The notes under the pieces were generated by a model that was given only the letters and a program-made list of their open reading frames with translations, did not search any database and was not told the origin of the DNA. A program made the position numbers and the translations under genes. From assembly GCA_017640725.1 (NCBI GenBank), contig JAEPQB010000001.1, positions 1,612,001-1,676,000 of the forward strand: a stretch of DNA of 64,000 bases, in the 5' to 3' direction. The first letter of the stretch is position 1. Every line of letters starts with the position of its first letter. The stretch comes from Kordiimonadaceae bacterium (GTDB taxonomy: Bacteria > Pseudomonadota > Alphaproteobacteria > Sphingomonadales > Kordiimonadaceae). Shown piece by piece: positions 46,928 through 56,022 of this stretch.

Positions 46928-47610
46928 CTTCCCATCTCCATGCCCGTGGCCAAAATCATGGCTTTCATGTCGTCAAAGCTGACCTTCATCGCTTCAATGG
47001 CATTGTTGGTATATTCCAGCGGTTCGATCTTGCCAGAGGTGTTCAGGCTGCCAAAATCACGCGTAATTTCTTCAGCCCAAACCACCGTGCCGGAAGCAGG
47101 GTGTAGCAGCTGGCCAAAGAAAGACACATGGACATTAATTTGATAATCGACGCCCTTTTTGCCCTCTTCCATTTTTTCCCGGCGAAGGCCGAATTCCGTT
47201 AGGTAAACAACCAACAACAAGTCCACGCTGTTGGACTGCGCGATCGGCTCCAGGCTTGCGGGGGATAGCCGGTCAGGGACAGCTGAATTTACCCGGCGCA
47301 CCTGGCGAAAAATCTGGCTGAATTTCAATTCCGAATATAACGCTGTGGAGAAGGCGTCTACCGGGCTCTCTTCAAAATATTCGTCTTCGCCGCCATAGAA
47401 TTTCATACCGCGCAGATCCGCGACCGGCAGCACACCCAGACTGGCGTCATACTTTCGGGGTAAAGCCGCGTTTGCCGCCGGACGATATGAAAGGCTGAGT
47501 TTGTGCTTGTCTTTCGGAGGCTTGATTTTTTTGAGGTCGGCAGAGGCAGAAAAGCTTGCGACAAGGGCCAGCAACACTGTTGCGCCAAACAGCCTGGATG
47601 CTTTGTTCAT
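46924..47610 (-). CDS. Exported protein of unknown function, first gene of a four-gene operon
   Basis: 228 residues; not recognised. Sec signal MNKASRLFGATVLLALVASFSASA without a lipobox Cys. The mature region has a VLPVADLRGMKFYGG strand-turn, a helix (DAFSTALYSELKFSQIFRQV) and a SVDLLLVVYLTEFGLRREK strand, an arrangement like CsgG/LpoB-type envelope proteins that build an alpha/beta layer, though similarity is only by pattern. Preceded by a plausible promoter and a G-rich ribosome binding site. Confidence 0.75.
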   Translation of the reverse strand: MNKASRLFGATVLLALVASFSASADLKKIKPPKDKHKLSLSYRPAANAALPRKYDASLGVLPVADLRGMKFYGGEDEYFEESPVDAFSTALYSELKFSQIFRQVRRVNSAVPDRLSPASLEPIAQSNSVDLLLVVYLTEFGLRREKMEEGKKGVDYQINVHVSFFGQLLHPASGTVVWAEEITRDFGSLNTSGKIEPLEYTNNAIEAMKVSFDDMKAMILATGMEMGR

Positions 47611-47637
47611 GTATCATCCCCCGTTACCCCGAGACAC

Positions 47638-47665
47638 ATAATACACAAAAGAGACTATTTTTCGA
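47638..47665 (-). promoter_or_regulatory. Possible promoter of the four-gene exported-protein operon
   Basis: On the minus strand TCGAAA (47665-47660) and TATTAT (47643-47638) are 16 bases apart and point to the ATG at 47610. The gap to the upstream TonB receptor stop is 82 bases, so separate transcription is possible. Confidence 0.35.
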
Positions 47666-47692
47666 CTGCATTTTGATTGGCGGGGCGCAGGA

Positions 47693-49765
47693 TCAAAACC
47701 GGTACGTCAGGCTGGCCCTTAGCTGGCGTGGTTCCACCGGGTGAAAATGAATATCTTCTTGCGGTGATGCTTCGCCGGGGAGCTGCGACTCGAAAAAATA
47801 ACTGATGTCATTTTCGCGAGCATTGAACGCGTTCAACAGTTCCAAGGATAGCTCAAAAGAAGACCATTCATAGGCCGCCGAAACATTCACCAACGTTGTC
47901 GCGTCTGCAACCACTTCGCCCGATTCAATCAGCGGAGCGCCACCAAAATGCCTGAGGCGTGCGCTCACTGTTATGGGGGCCAAATCGGCGACAAATCCAG
48001 CGGCAAACACTTCATCTACAGCACCAGGAATTCGGTCTTCAGGCCCTGATACATCAAACCTGGAGTGGGTGGTTGCATAACTGCCATCAATCGCAAGCCA
48101 GTTGGTTGGCCGCCAAAACAAGCTTGCCTCCAGCCCATAACGATCCGAACCGTCATTGGCTTCAGTTGAGCCGGCGTCCCCCACAAAAACAAGCTCAGAA
48201 TCGAGGGACAGCGCGAATGCTGACAAAGTTGCCGTGAGCCCATTCCACTCAAACCGAGCGCCCACTTCACCGCCAACGGACTTCACCAAAAGCGGCACGG
48301 GGTTAATACTTTCACCAGTGCGGGGATCGCGGCTTATTGTTGTGCCGCGAATATCGTTTGAATGAAACCCGTGGCCATAGTTGGCATAAAACTCCAGTGC
48401 GTCGTTCGCCCGCCACGCAATCCCAAAAGAGGGTGAGACGAGAGTATCATTTGACGACCCACCGTTCTCGGCCAAGCTAAGCGCCGTCACGGTGCCACCA
48501 AAATGATCGGCCCGCAGGCCTGCAGTCAGGCGTGTGGTATCATTGAGATCAAATTCAGCGCTGGACCATCCGGAGATGTTGTACTCGCTCAGCTTGTCCT
48601 GGCGAATGGTGTTAATCCGGCGCCGGCCTTGTGTCTGAAACAACCCGACAGCAGAAATGTCGTCAACGCGTGTCTCAATGCCATAAGCAATTGACAGCCG
48701 GTCGTTTACGAACCGTTTTTGGCTGACTGCCCCACCAAAGTAGGTACGGTTATCCAATTGTTCGAATTCATCGCCATTGACCGGGTCATCCAGAAAGTAG
48801 GTGAAGTTGGAAAATAGCGAAAAATCATAGTCCACCACATAGGCCGAAATATTTGTCACTGTTGAACTGTTGGATTCGTGTTGTGACTGGACACTGAAAC
48901 TGTAGCGGTCGGTTTCGCCACCAAGGTCACCGTCAATAAAGCCGAACCTGTCGATCAGACCAGAGCTGATAGCCCTTTCTGGCACTTGGTCTGTTGAGGT
49001 GTATTCAGTGTGATAGCCGTTAAGCGAAAAACTTGTTGTCCACGCGTCGGACATATATGTCAGTTTCGCGTGGACGTTGATTTTATCCAGATTCTGCTCC
49101 AGGACCCAGGGCCCATCATATTGGGCACCTTCTGCAGCAACCAATAGTGTGGTTCGCGACCCCACGGGCGCAGAAACCGCGGCAACACCGCGGCGAAAGC
49201 CGAAACGACCCGCAGTCAGTTTGACGAAAGACTGGTCCAAATTGTCATAGAGTGTGTACCCGGCGGCGCCCGCAGATGAAAAGTCGCCTATGTCGGCATA
49301 ATAGGGGCCTTTCCTATATTCCAGTTTTTCAACGACCTCGGGAATGATGAAATTGAGGTCCAGATAGCCCTGTCCATGACCGTGAGACCGCATATTGATT
49401 GGTACCCCGTCAACACTGGCCGAGAAATCTGTGCCGTGGTCCAGGTTGAAACCACGGAGGAAATACTGGTTGGCTTTGCCTTCCCCTGAATGTTGGGTTG
49501 CCACAGCACCCGGGATAACCTCTACGAGTTCCCCGACGCGGGCCAAAGGACGGTCCTTGAAGTCGTCATAGCCGACCGTGCCTTCGGAAGCGGATTTGGC
49601 GACCCCGATTTTTTCGAGCGCCCGCCCGTATACTTTTATCTCTTCGATGACCGTATTGTATTCGGCATCTGTATCTTCAGTCGTGTTTTGGTTTGCAATC
49701 GCAACGTTCGCACCAAAAACTACTGAAGTGATAGCGAGCAAACTGACGCTATACGTGTGAGACAT
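47693..49765 (-). CDS. TonB-dependent outer-membrane receptor 2
   Basis: About 690 residues from the ATG at 49765, which has GGATAGGAA about 7 bases upstream; a TTG (49786) or ATG (49783) would add 6-7 residues. Signal peptide ends NVAIAN. The plug has RGFNLDHGTDFSASVDGVPINM and SHGHGQGYLDLNF; the barrel ends with RASLTYRF. This is a recognisable receptor subgroup with the HGTDF and SHGHGQGY motifs. The ligand is not known. The four exported-protein genes follow on the same strand, so it may import or assemble something with them. Confidence 0.9.
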   Translation of the reverse strand: MSHTYSVSLLAITSVVFGANVAIANQNTTEDTDAEYNTVIEEIKVYGRALEKIGVAKSASEGTVGYDDFKDRPLARVGELVEVIPGAVATQHSGEGKANQYFLRGFNLDHGTDFSASVDGVPINMRSHGHGQGYLDLNFIIPEVVEKLEYRKGPYYADIGDFSSAGAAGYTLYDNLDQSFVKLTAGRFGFRRGVAAVSAPVGSRTTLLVAAEGAQYDGPWVLEQNLDKINVHAKLTYMSDAWTTSFSLNGYHTEYTSTDQVPERAISSGLIDRFGFIDGDLGGETDRYSFSVQSQHESNSSTVTNISAYVVDYDFSLFSNFTYFLDDPVNGDEFEQLDNRTYFGGAVSQKRFVNDRLSIAYGIETRVDDISAVGLFQTQGRRRINTIRQDKLSEYNISGWSSAEFDLNDTTRLTAGLRADHFGGTVTALSLAENGGSSNDTLVSPSFGIAWRANDALEFYANYGHGFHSNDIRGTTISRDPRTGESINPVPLLVKSVGGEVGARFEWNGLTATLSAFALSLDSELVFVGDAGSTEANDGSDRYGLEASLFWRPTNWLAIDGSYATTHSRFDVSGPEDRIPGAVDEVFAAGFVADLAPITVSARLRHFGGAPLIESGEVVADATTLVNVSAAYEWSSFELSLELLNAFNARENDISYFFESQLPGEASPQEDIHFHPVEPRQLRASLTYRF

Positions 49766-50410
49766 TTTTTTATTCCTATCCATCAACTGTCGTTCAGTGT
49801 GTGACTACGGTTATTTGTTTTTTCAGGAGGCACGTCGGGGCAAATAAAAGCGCGCTATGCAGGCTTCAACCATCGGCATAGCCGGTTTTAGTATGATGCG
49901 CGGGGGCAGGGTTCATACAGTGCCTCGGCAAGGGGGATAGCCGAGGCACTGCATGCCGTCCTGAATATGAAGTTGGCAGATAACGTCTTAACGCCAACCG
50001 AAACCATAATCAGGTTGGGGAGAATTCGACTTTCCTAAAGGGATAGCCGGGTGGTTGAGCAATGGTACGCAGTCAACAATCAAAAGGGTGCACTGTCGCA
50101 ATCGGAACCAATACTGCGATTCCCAATAGGTTGTCGGGTACAGGGGATGCCCTCTCGCCAACCTGGAGCCTACATGGAACCAACATGTTCAACTGGAGGG
50201 GCGAGAGGGCGGGCAAGCTGACAACGAGGTCATATGCCAGCTTTCAGGGAAGACCCTTACAGCATGCTCTTTTGCTGGGTGTTGAAGCAGAGCATGCAAG
50301 TAAGCAAACGAAACACTTATGAGAAAGGGTGCATATTTTTTCACAGCCGGTGATCCGGAATCCGCGCGGGGGCGTAACTTTGGCGAATTCTGACAATGAG
50401 GAAATAAAAA
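49766..50410. other. Non-coding divergent region between TonB receptor 2 and the sigma factor
   Basis: About 645 bases. It contains one strong hairpin (listed separately). An 86-codon frame at 50062-50322 has no ribosome binding site and no protein-like pattern. GAGGA at 50398-50402 is the ribosome binding site of the sigma factor gene. No B12 box or other known riboswitch was recognised upstream of the receptor. Confidence 0.55.
49914..49955. repeat. Strong inverted repeat in the divergent region
   Basis: CAGTGCCTCGGC (49918-49929) and GCCGAGGCACTG (49940-49951) are perfect complements around a 10-base loop; after one mismatch the outer bases CAT/ATG also pair, giving 15 of 16 pairs. No T-run is present on either side. 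It lies about 150 bases upstream of the TonB receptor start and cannot terminate either flanking gene. It could be a regulatory RNA element, an operator or a dispersed palindromic repeat. Confidence 0.6.
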
Positions 50411-50992
50411 ATGGCCCCGACAAATGCACAACAAGAAAGAAACCGGTACCTGAAAACCCTGATGGCCATGGTGCAGGCGGGCGATAAAAGGTCATTTGCA
50501 AAGCTATACGAAGAAACAAGTCCGCTTTTGTTTTCTGTCATTTTGCGCATGGTCCACGACAGAAGTATTGCCGAAGAAATTCTGCAGGAAGCTTACATTT
50601 TGGTTTGGGCAAAGGCGGACCGATACCAGGGCGACAAGGGAACGGTGGTTACTTGGCTCGCGACGCTGACAAAGAACCTTGCGATTGATTATCTCAGGAA
50701 AAAACAGCTACCAACGGTCCCCGAAGAACATGCAGTGCATGTGGAGGATGAAACAGCGTCGCCCGTCGCAGCTGCGGCTGGGAATGAAGCACGCCGGGTG
50801 CTGTTGAGCAATCTAGCGCTTCTGCCTGAAAATATGCGCAAGGCCGTATCGCTGTCGTATCTGCAAGGGTACAGTTACGATGAAATCGGCGCGTTGATGG
50901 ATGCGCCTCGCAACACGGTAAAAAGCTGGATCAGGCGTGGGGTGGCCAAACTTAGAGATTCAATGCTGATGCCTGCGGATCATCTTCTGTAA
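50411..50992 (+). CDS. ECF-type RNA polymerase sigma factor
   Basis: 193 residues; GAGGA 8 bases before the ATG. Region 2 is at about 20-95 (DRSIAEEILQEAYILVWAKADRYQ) with a TWLATLTKNLAIDYLRK helix. After an acidic linker comes region 4 at about 128-182 (LPENMRKAVSLSYLQGYSYDEIGALMDAPRNTVKSWIRRG) with its HTH. It resembles SigK-like ECF factors that are normally followed by a membrane anti-sigma factor, but none is found here. Its 3' end overlaps the gspK of T2SS-2 by 41 bases on the opposite strand. Confidence 0.9.
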   Translation: MAPTNAQQERNRYLKTLMAMVQAGDKRSFAKLYEETSPLLFSVILRMVHDRSIAEEILQEAYILVWAKADRYQGDKGTVVTWLATLTKNLAIDYLRKKQLPTVPEEHAVHVEDETASPVAAAAGNEARRVLLSNLALLPENMRKAVSLSYLQGYSYDEIGALMDAPRNTVKSWIRRGVAKLRDSMLMPADHLL

Positions 50993-51704
50993 CAACCCAA
51001 CTACCGGGCAATTGCTTGACGCTTACTATGTCAAAGCCGCTGTTCAGGAGGGGCCTGGGCTTTAACAGGGCGCTTTGGAAATAGACCGTTCCATCGCTGG
51101 CGTATCCGGCTGCAATCAATGTGTTTGCCCCGCTTGTGGCATTTCCTGTCCAGTCAGGAAAACGAGACTGTCGCTCAAGCAAAAGCTTCCTCAGCCTTTG
51201 ATGGGCGTATTTTAGTGTCACAAATCTGTTGCCACTTTGGACTGTGAAAATCCTTGGGATTGCCTCCTGTGCGATTGTTGCAGCGCCAACCAGCTTGTGG
51301 AGTTGATCGGTGGAGCTGAATTGCTGCCCGGACGCGCGCATTCGGGTCATTTCACTCAATATTTTTTGCTGGGTTGTTCGGGACGCGTCCGCCAAATTCA
51401 ACCCTGCGGCCACCATCGAAAGGGGAGCCGCATTCAAGTCAATCTTGCCAGCTTCATTTTCGATGTGCACCCGCACCCGTCCAACGGCAAAACCCATGCG
51501 AAAAGATGAGCCAGCAACGTTTCGTGTTGCGCCGCTGGCTAGCAAAGATTTTCCGAGTTCGATACCGGAATCTGCATTCAGTCGGGCAATAGAAATGTTA
51601 GCGGTTTTACCGGAAACACGGATCTGATGGCTGACAGCCTGGCTGTATGCCCCGATCAAAAGGGCGGCAAAGATACTGAGGCCTAGGGTATAATTAAGGA
51701 TCAC
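50952..51704 (-). CDS. gspK: GspK-like minor pseudopilin (T2SS-2)
   Basis: 250 residues from GTG 51704 (GGAG 7 bases upstream). Typical GspK core: IENEAGKIDLNAAPLSMV at about residue 80, then helical repeats. The N-terminus is unusual: only eight residues (MILNYTLG) precede the hydrophobic helix LSIFAALLIGAY, so a normal charged prepilin leader is not evident. It may be processed after Gly8 or kept as a membrane-anchored variant. Last gene of the T2SS-2 operon; overlaps the sigma factor gene tail to tail. Confidence 0.75.
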   Translation of the reverse strand: MILNYTLGLSIFAALLIGAYSQAVSHQIRVSGKTANISIARLNADSGIELGKSLLASGATRNVAGSSFRMGFAVGRVRVHIENEAGKIDLNAAPLSMVAAGLNLADASRTTQQKILSEMTRMRASGQQFSSTDQLHKLVGAATIAQEAIPRIFTVQSGNRFVTLKYAHQRLRKLLLERQSRFPDWTGNATSGANTLIAAGYASDGTVYFQSALLKPRPLLNSGFDIVSVKQLPGSWVVTEDDPQASALNL

Positions 51705-51718
51705 GAAAAGCTCCAGGC

Positions 51719-53782
51719 CTACTCAGTAGCATCACCGTTCCCAAGCGTATCAAGGGCCCGAATTTTTGACCTGAGCGCGTCAGTAACGGCTTTTGCATCA
51801 TCAAGGTTTTTGACAATTCTTGGGGTTAGCAGCACCAAGAGTTCTGATGTGGACTGAATATTTTCGGTTGAGCCAAAAAGCGGACCAATAACAGGAAGAT
51901 CTCTGGCAACAGGAATGCCATTCTTGGATTTGCTTGAAGAGTTTCTGGTTAGGCCGGCAAAGGCAATTGTTTCGCCGTTTTGCACCAAAAGCTTGCTCGA
52001 TACACGGCGCTGCCGAATTGTTGGGCTGTCTATGTTTGAGGTTGTGGTTGGCGCAACATCGCTTACTTCCTGGTCTACATCAATCAGGATCGAGTCCGCT
52101 GACCCAACCCTGGGCGTTACGCGGAAAATGACGCCGGTGTCCCTGAATTCGATAGAGTTGATAATACGGTTGTCGTTGGCTTCAATTGGAACCGCGGACT
52201 GCAGTGAAACCGGCACTTGGTCGCCAATTTGCAGTGTTGCCGTTTCATTGTTCAAGACCATCAAGCGCGGAGAGGAAATGACTTTCACTTCAGTGACGCT
52301 TGAAAGGGCGTCAATAATTGATCGCGCTGAGCTGTTGTTATCAAACGTGAAGCTAAAGCCTTCGGCGCTGTTTCCCGATAGTCCTGAGCTTGCAAATGCG
52401 GGCAGAGAAAATGATGCATTGCCTTCGGTGAACAGAAATTGCAGGCCGTATCTTAGGCTGTCATTCAGGGACACTTCCAAAATCGTGGCTTCGATCATCA
52501 CCTGATGAGGCATTTGATCGAGCTGCTTCAATACAGACGATATCTGCTGCCACTCATTTGAGGTCGCATAGACGATTATTTGACCGCTGCTGGCGTCGGG
52601 CACGATCTGTGCTGCGTTGCCGCCGGTTCCCTGATTTGAACGCTCTCCCCTCTCTGTTGGTCCAATACCGCCGACGGCGTTACCGGGTTCATTAAATTGA
52701 AGAAAACCGCCTTCGGTATCGGTGTCTGCCGGAGGTTGATTGGGGAGTGCTGTCTCACGTTGTGCCGGGCTTGCGGCTGGGCCGAGACCAAGCACTGTGG
52801 ACGCGATCGCCGCCAAATCCTCTACTTTGCCTGACTGTGAATGATACGAGTAGACGTTCCTGTAATTCTTGCCGCCCGCCTGATCCAGGGCCTTGACCCA
52901 GGCCTCAGTGCGTTCCAGTTCTTCCGGGCTTTTTGCCACCGCCAGCAATGCATTCATTCGGTCAATAGGAACAAGGCGTGTGGTACCGATCATGCCGGGT
53001 ACTTGCGCTATTTCTTCCATTATCTGGTTAATGTCCGCATGCGACAGGACCAACAACTTCATTGTGGTGCCTGCAAGTGAATCTGCGTCGAGAGTTTTAG
53101 CAAGATCCAGGATGCGGGACATATGACGGGGCGCACCCGAAAGCACCAGTGAGTTCGAGTTCTCGTCCACTGCGATTTCAACAAGGTCTTTTGCTAGCGG
53201 CAGCAATACGGTTCTAATTTGGTTGGCTGACACATGGTTGAGTGTCACAGGCATGATATCGATCTGTCTGGCACCCCCGAGCCCAATTGATGATCCGCCT
53301 TCGCGCGCAATGAACCGCACCAATTGGCCGTCATCAACCAACTCTGCATTTTGACTGGCAGCCGCGGCTTTCAAAATGGGAATTAGGGCGTCGCGCCGCA
53401 CACGTGTTGATGTGTGAATGGTAACCGCACCTGCAACGTTTTGGTCAATGATATAATTGCGGTCCAGAATCTCGCCCAAGATGAGTGCGACCAAGTCTCG
53501 AATATCAATTTGAACCAGATCAAGAGTGTAAAGTTGCTCGTTCTCGCCGTTTTTATCGTCAAGAGCGCTTTTCGCTTCGCTTTGAAACTCAAACGACCGT
53601 AATTCCTGTGAACCAAAAACTCTTGTTGCCGAAGGTGCAGGCGGGTTGGGGTTGCCGCCAGCTGCAAGGCTGGATTTCACCTCAAGCACAGAATTGTGCG
53701 CACCGCCGGGTTCTGCTGGCGTGCTGCAACCCCACAAAGCCAAGCAAGCAACCAGGATAAATTTATCGAGTTTAATTGTCAT
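51719..53782 (-). CDS. gspD: Secretin GspD (T2SS-2), lipoprotein
   Basis: 687 residues. Lipobox LWGC (Cys19). The N0-N3 domains (DIRDLVALILGEILDRNYIID; VTLNHVSANQIRTVLLPLA; LVLSHADINQIMEEIAQVPG) precede the secretin core (QIVPDASSGQIIVYAT; VMIEATILEVSL; RDTGVIFRVTPRV) and the GIPVARDLPVIGPLFGS signature. Like the T2SS-1 secretin in plan but clearly diverged, and its linker between N domains lacks the Asn/Arg-rich stretch. Overlaps the preceding gene by 11 bases. Confidence 0.93.
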   Translation of the reverse strand: MTIKLDKFILVACLALWGCSTPAEPGGAHNSVLEVKSSLAAGGNPNPPAPSATRVFGSQELRSFEFQSEAKSALDDKNGENEQLYTLDLVQIDIRDLVALILGEILDRNYIIDQNVAGAVTIHTSTRVRRDALIPILKAAAASQNAELVDDGQLVRFIAREGGSSIGLGGARQIDIMPVTLNHVSANQIRTVLLPLAKDLVEIAVDENSNSLVLSGAPRHMSRILDLAKTLDADSLAGTTMKLLVLSHADINQIMEEIAQVPGMIGTTRLVPIDRMNALLAVAKSPEELERTEAWVKALDQAGGKNYRNVYSYHSQSGKVEDLAAIASTVLGLGPAASPAQRETALPNQPPADTDTEGGFLQFNEPGNAVGGIGPTERGERSNQGTGGNAAQIVPDASSGQIIVYATSNEWQQISSVLKQLDQMPHQVMIEATILEVSLNDSLRYGLQFLFTEGNASFSLPAFASSGLSGNSAEGFSFTFDNNSSARSIIDALSSVTEVKVISSPRLMVLNNETATLQIGDQVPVSLQSAVPIEANDNRIINSIEFRDTGVIFRVTPRVGSADSILIDVDQEVSDVAPTTTSNIDSPTIRQRRVSSKLLVQNGETIAFAGLTRNSSSKSKNGIPVARDLPVIGPLFGSTENIQSTSELLVLLTPRIVKNLDDAKAVTDALRSKIRALDTLGNGDATE

Positions 53783-54302
53783 CGGTGCTTGCTTTCAAAA
53801 TGTCCATAACTGAACCCAGGATTTCGTCGGATCCCTCTTTGAGGGGTGCGAACTGTGCATAAGGGTTCGACCTATTGGCTTTGAACGGGATTCGCAGTCT
53901 TTGGTATGCATTTGAGAGCAAAATACTCTCGTGGTTCATGCTCTGGAGGGTCCAGTCGCCAACGGATTGCCCCACCGCCAGGAATGTTGGCGCCAACTCT
54001 CCTTCTATTCGAACAATGGCCAACTGGCCTTCGGGAGTGCTGATGGTTCCAAAAGCCGAAATGGCATTTTGGATGTCTGATACTTCCTGTTGTTGACCAA
54101 ATGTTGGCGATGAAAACACAGCTTGAAAGTTGCTTTGATCACTCATCGGCAGCGCCGGCAGAGAAACGGACAGCTCAACCGGTTCATGGCTTGGCAAATT
54201 CCCAGAATTTTGCACCTCCATGAAAAGAAACATGTACGCCGCCAAGCCAAACGCAATAATGAGCGCCAAATCGGAAAACCCAATTGAAAGACCTTGCTTC
54301 AT
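53772..54302 (-). CDS. GspC/GspN-like protein (T2SS-2)
   Basis: 176 residues. One N-terminal transmembrane segment (about 10-27), a Pro/Ser-rich linker, then a small beta domain (about 90-145) with LAIVRIEGELAPTFLAVGQSVGDWTLQSM, following the pattern of the GspC homology region. Same position and size as the gene before gspD in T2SS-1. Overlaps gspM by 4 bases and gspD by 11. Confidence 0.68.
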   Translation of the reverse strand: MKQGLSIGFSDLALIIAFGLAAYMFLFMEVQNSGNLPSHEPVELSVSLPALPMSDQSNFQAVFSSPTFGQQQEVSDIQNAISAFGTISTPEGQLAIVRIEGELAPTFLAVGQSVGDWTLQSMNHESILLSNAYQRLRIPFKANRSNPYAQFAPLKEGSDEILGSVMDILKASTDDN

Positions 54303-54889
54303 GGCATTTCTGCTCCTGGCTTTATGGAAAAACCAACAAGATCAGCCTTCAAAACAGTTGCTGCAAATTCATCGGATGGGATTATCCATTCCACCCGTTC
54401 GAAACGCGTAATCGGTGGGGTGTTTTCCAAGTCAAATATTAAGGCTGCGAGCGCTGACGGTGTTCCCGTCATTTCCAGGGAAACCGGCAGCACTGTCAGC
54501 CGTGTCGTGGAACCCGTGGGCTTCGGCAGCAAAGTTACAATCTCAACGCCATTGGCTTCAGCTTTTTGCCGTATGCTTTCCTCAACACGCGAATGTGCAA
54601 TAGCCGCCCTTGGTTCTGCCACCAGGATATTCATTCGGTCGATTTTGGTTTCAAAATTGGCCCAACTATCAAGGGTCGTCTCCTCCAAGGAACGCGCTCG
54701 GGTGGCTCGGGGTATCAATTCTGTCAGTCTGGATATGTCTTGCTGATTTGACGAAATAGAGCCAATTGTGGGCTGCACAATCAGCATTAGCACCACGAGT
54801 GCAAAACATGCCAAAAGCGCCAGCGCAAAAAACTGACGGTACGCCTTTGGCCTGCCTCTCAGGAATGCAGGTGGTCGGTGGGTGCTCAT
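54299..54889 (-). CDS. gspM: GspM-like inner-membrane protein (T2SS-2)
   Basis: 196 residues. Basic N-terminus, one transmembrane helix (about 21-42), a coiled coil (about 45-80) and a GspM/PilO-like periplasmic domain with SLEMTGTPSALAALIFDLEN. ATGA overlaps on both sides couple it to gspL and the C/N gene. Assigned by order and topology. Confidence 0.72.
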   Translation of the reverse strand: MSTHRPPAFLRGRPKAYRQFFALALLACFALVVLMLIVQPTIGSISSNQQDISRLTELIPRATRARSLEETTLDSWANFETKIDRMNILVAEPRAAIAHSRVEESIRQKAEANGVEIVTLLPKPTGSTTRLTVLPVSLEMTGTPSALAALIFDLENTPPITRFERVEWIIPSDEFAATVLKADLVGFSIKPGAEMP

Positions 54890-56004
54890 TGCGGCTCCTC
54901 CGCAACCAGGTTCATTGCCGCTTGGAGGTGGAAACTCTCCAATGGTCCTGCATCCAAACTTTGCACCGGGGAAAGATACTCAATTGATGAGAGCGAACTG
55001 GCTTCCACAAGCCGCGCGATCATTGCTGCGGTATCTTTTGTTCTGCCTCTCCATTCCACCGTTTTTTGGTCCCAAACGATGTATTGCACTTCGCCTTCGG
55101 GCCCCAAGGAACCGATGATGCCGTCTAAGTTCGTCAAGAACACGGGATAATCCCGGTGCAGAGCATCAATCCAACCAAGCCGGTTTTGAATTTCCTGCAC
55201 GGCGGCCTGAAGTCGGACGACGCTCGATTGCTGCCGGTCGAATTGATCAGCCAGGCGCAGTTTTTCCGAGGCTGTTTTTTGTTGGAATATGCCAACTGAA
55301 AAAGCAATCAACAAAAGTGTGGCGACCGTTTTCAGAGCACCAAACGAAGCCCGCCCCTGGTTCTTCTGCTCACCGACAAGATTGCCGTAATGGAGTTTTT
55401 CCAGGCTGCGGCACAGATACTTTAATTCGCATTTCATATTTGAAGCCAGTTCCTGCGCAAAGGTAAGTTCGCTTCTTCGGCACGCGATAAGGCTTACTTC
55501 AATTTCACTTTTGTCTTCACTTTCACCGATGTATTCGAAGCATGTCACAAGTTCTTCTGGCGCAATGGGAAAATAACGGTCCAATTCGAATGTCAGAAAC
55601 GCCTCAAGGTTATTGCGTGCAACAACCGGTACGGTGACCTGGGCTTCCATAAAATTGTCATGGCAAATAGCAAGCTTTGCAGGCTGACGCCCGCGCAGCA
55701 AATGGATCAGGGTAGTGGCGAGATTTTTGGCGGTTGATATTGACGACCAGCTACCGATATCGCGCTTCTCATCGTCGCCCGAAAACCATATTTTTTTTTC
55801 AGCTAAATCCAGCATCAGCAAATTGGGATCAGCACCGGTTTTCGAAAAACCCTCCCGAACAACTCCTTTTAGTTCGCTGAACCACCAGGCTAGAAAACTA
55901 CGAATTGCAGAAACAGTCCTGTTTGACTGCACATTGGCCTGTCTGAATTTTGCTAACATGTATTGGTTCCACGGCGTCTCGTTAGTTGCAGATACGGAAC
56001 TCAC
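54886..56004 (-). CDS. gspL: GspL/PilN-like inner-membrane assembly protein (T2SS-2)
   Basis: 372 residues from GTG 56004. The cytoplasmic part contains pieces of the PilM/GspL actin-like fold (LLMLDLAEKKIWFSG; AFLTFELDRYFPIAPEELV; VSLIACRRSEL). One transmembrane helix is at about 225-243, followed by a coiled coil and a PilN-like domain with the LDGIIGSLGPEGEVQYI strand. It keeps more of the cytoplasmic domain than the T2SS-1 GspL. Confidence 0.78.
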   Translation of the reverse strand: MSSVSATNETPWNQYMLAKFRQANVQSNRTVSAIRSFLAWWFSELKGVVREGFSKTGADPNLLMLDLAEKKIWFSGDDEKRDIGSWSSISTAKNLATTLIHLLRGRQPAKLAICHDNFMEAQVTVPVVARNNLEAFLTFELDRYFPIAPEELVTCFEYIGESEDKSEIEVSLIACRRSELTFAQELASNMKCELKYLCRSLEKLHYGNLVGEQKNQGRASFGALKTVATLLLIAFSVGIFQQKTASEKLRLADQFDRQQSSVVRLQAAVQEIQNRLGWIDALHRDYPVFLTNLDGIIGSLGPEGEVQYIVWDQKTVEWRGRTKDTAAMIARLVEASSLSSIEYLSPVQSLDAGPLESFHLQAAMNLVAEEPQ

Positions 56005-56022
56005 GCTTTTGTAGGTGCAAAT

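Noticed and set aside
50062-50322. 86-codon plus-strand frame upstream of the sigma factor
   Set aside because: No Shine-Dalgarno, no hydrophobic or domain pattern, and it runs close up to the sigma factor's control region.
49766-50410. Cobalamin riboswitch upstream of TonB receptor 2
   Set aside because: No B12 box or the conserved flanking elements were found; only an unrelated hairpin is present.
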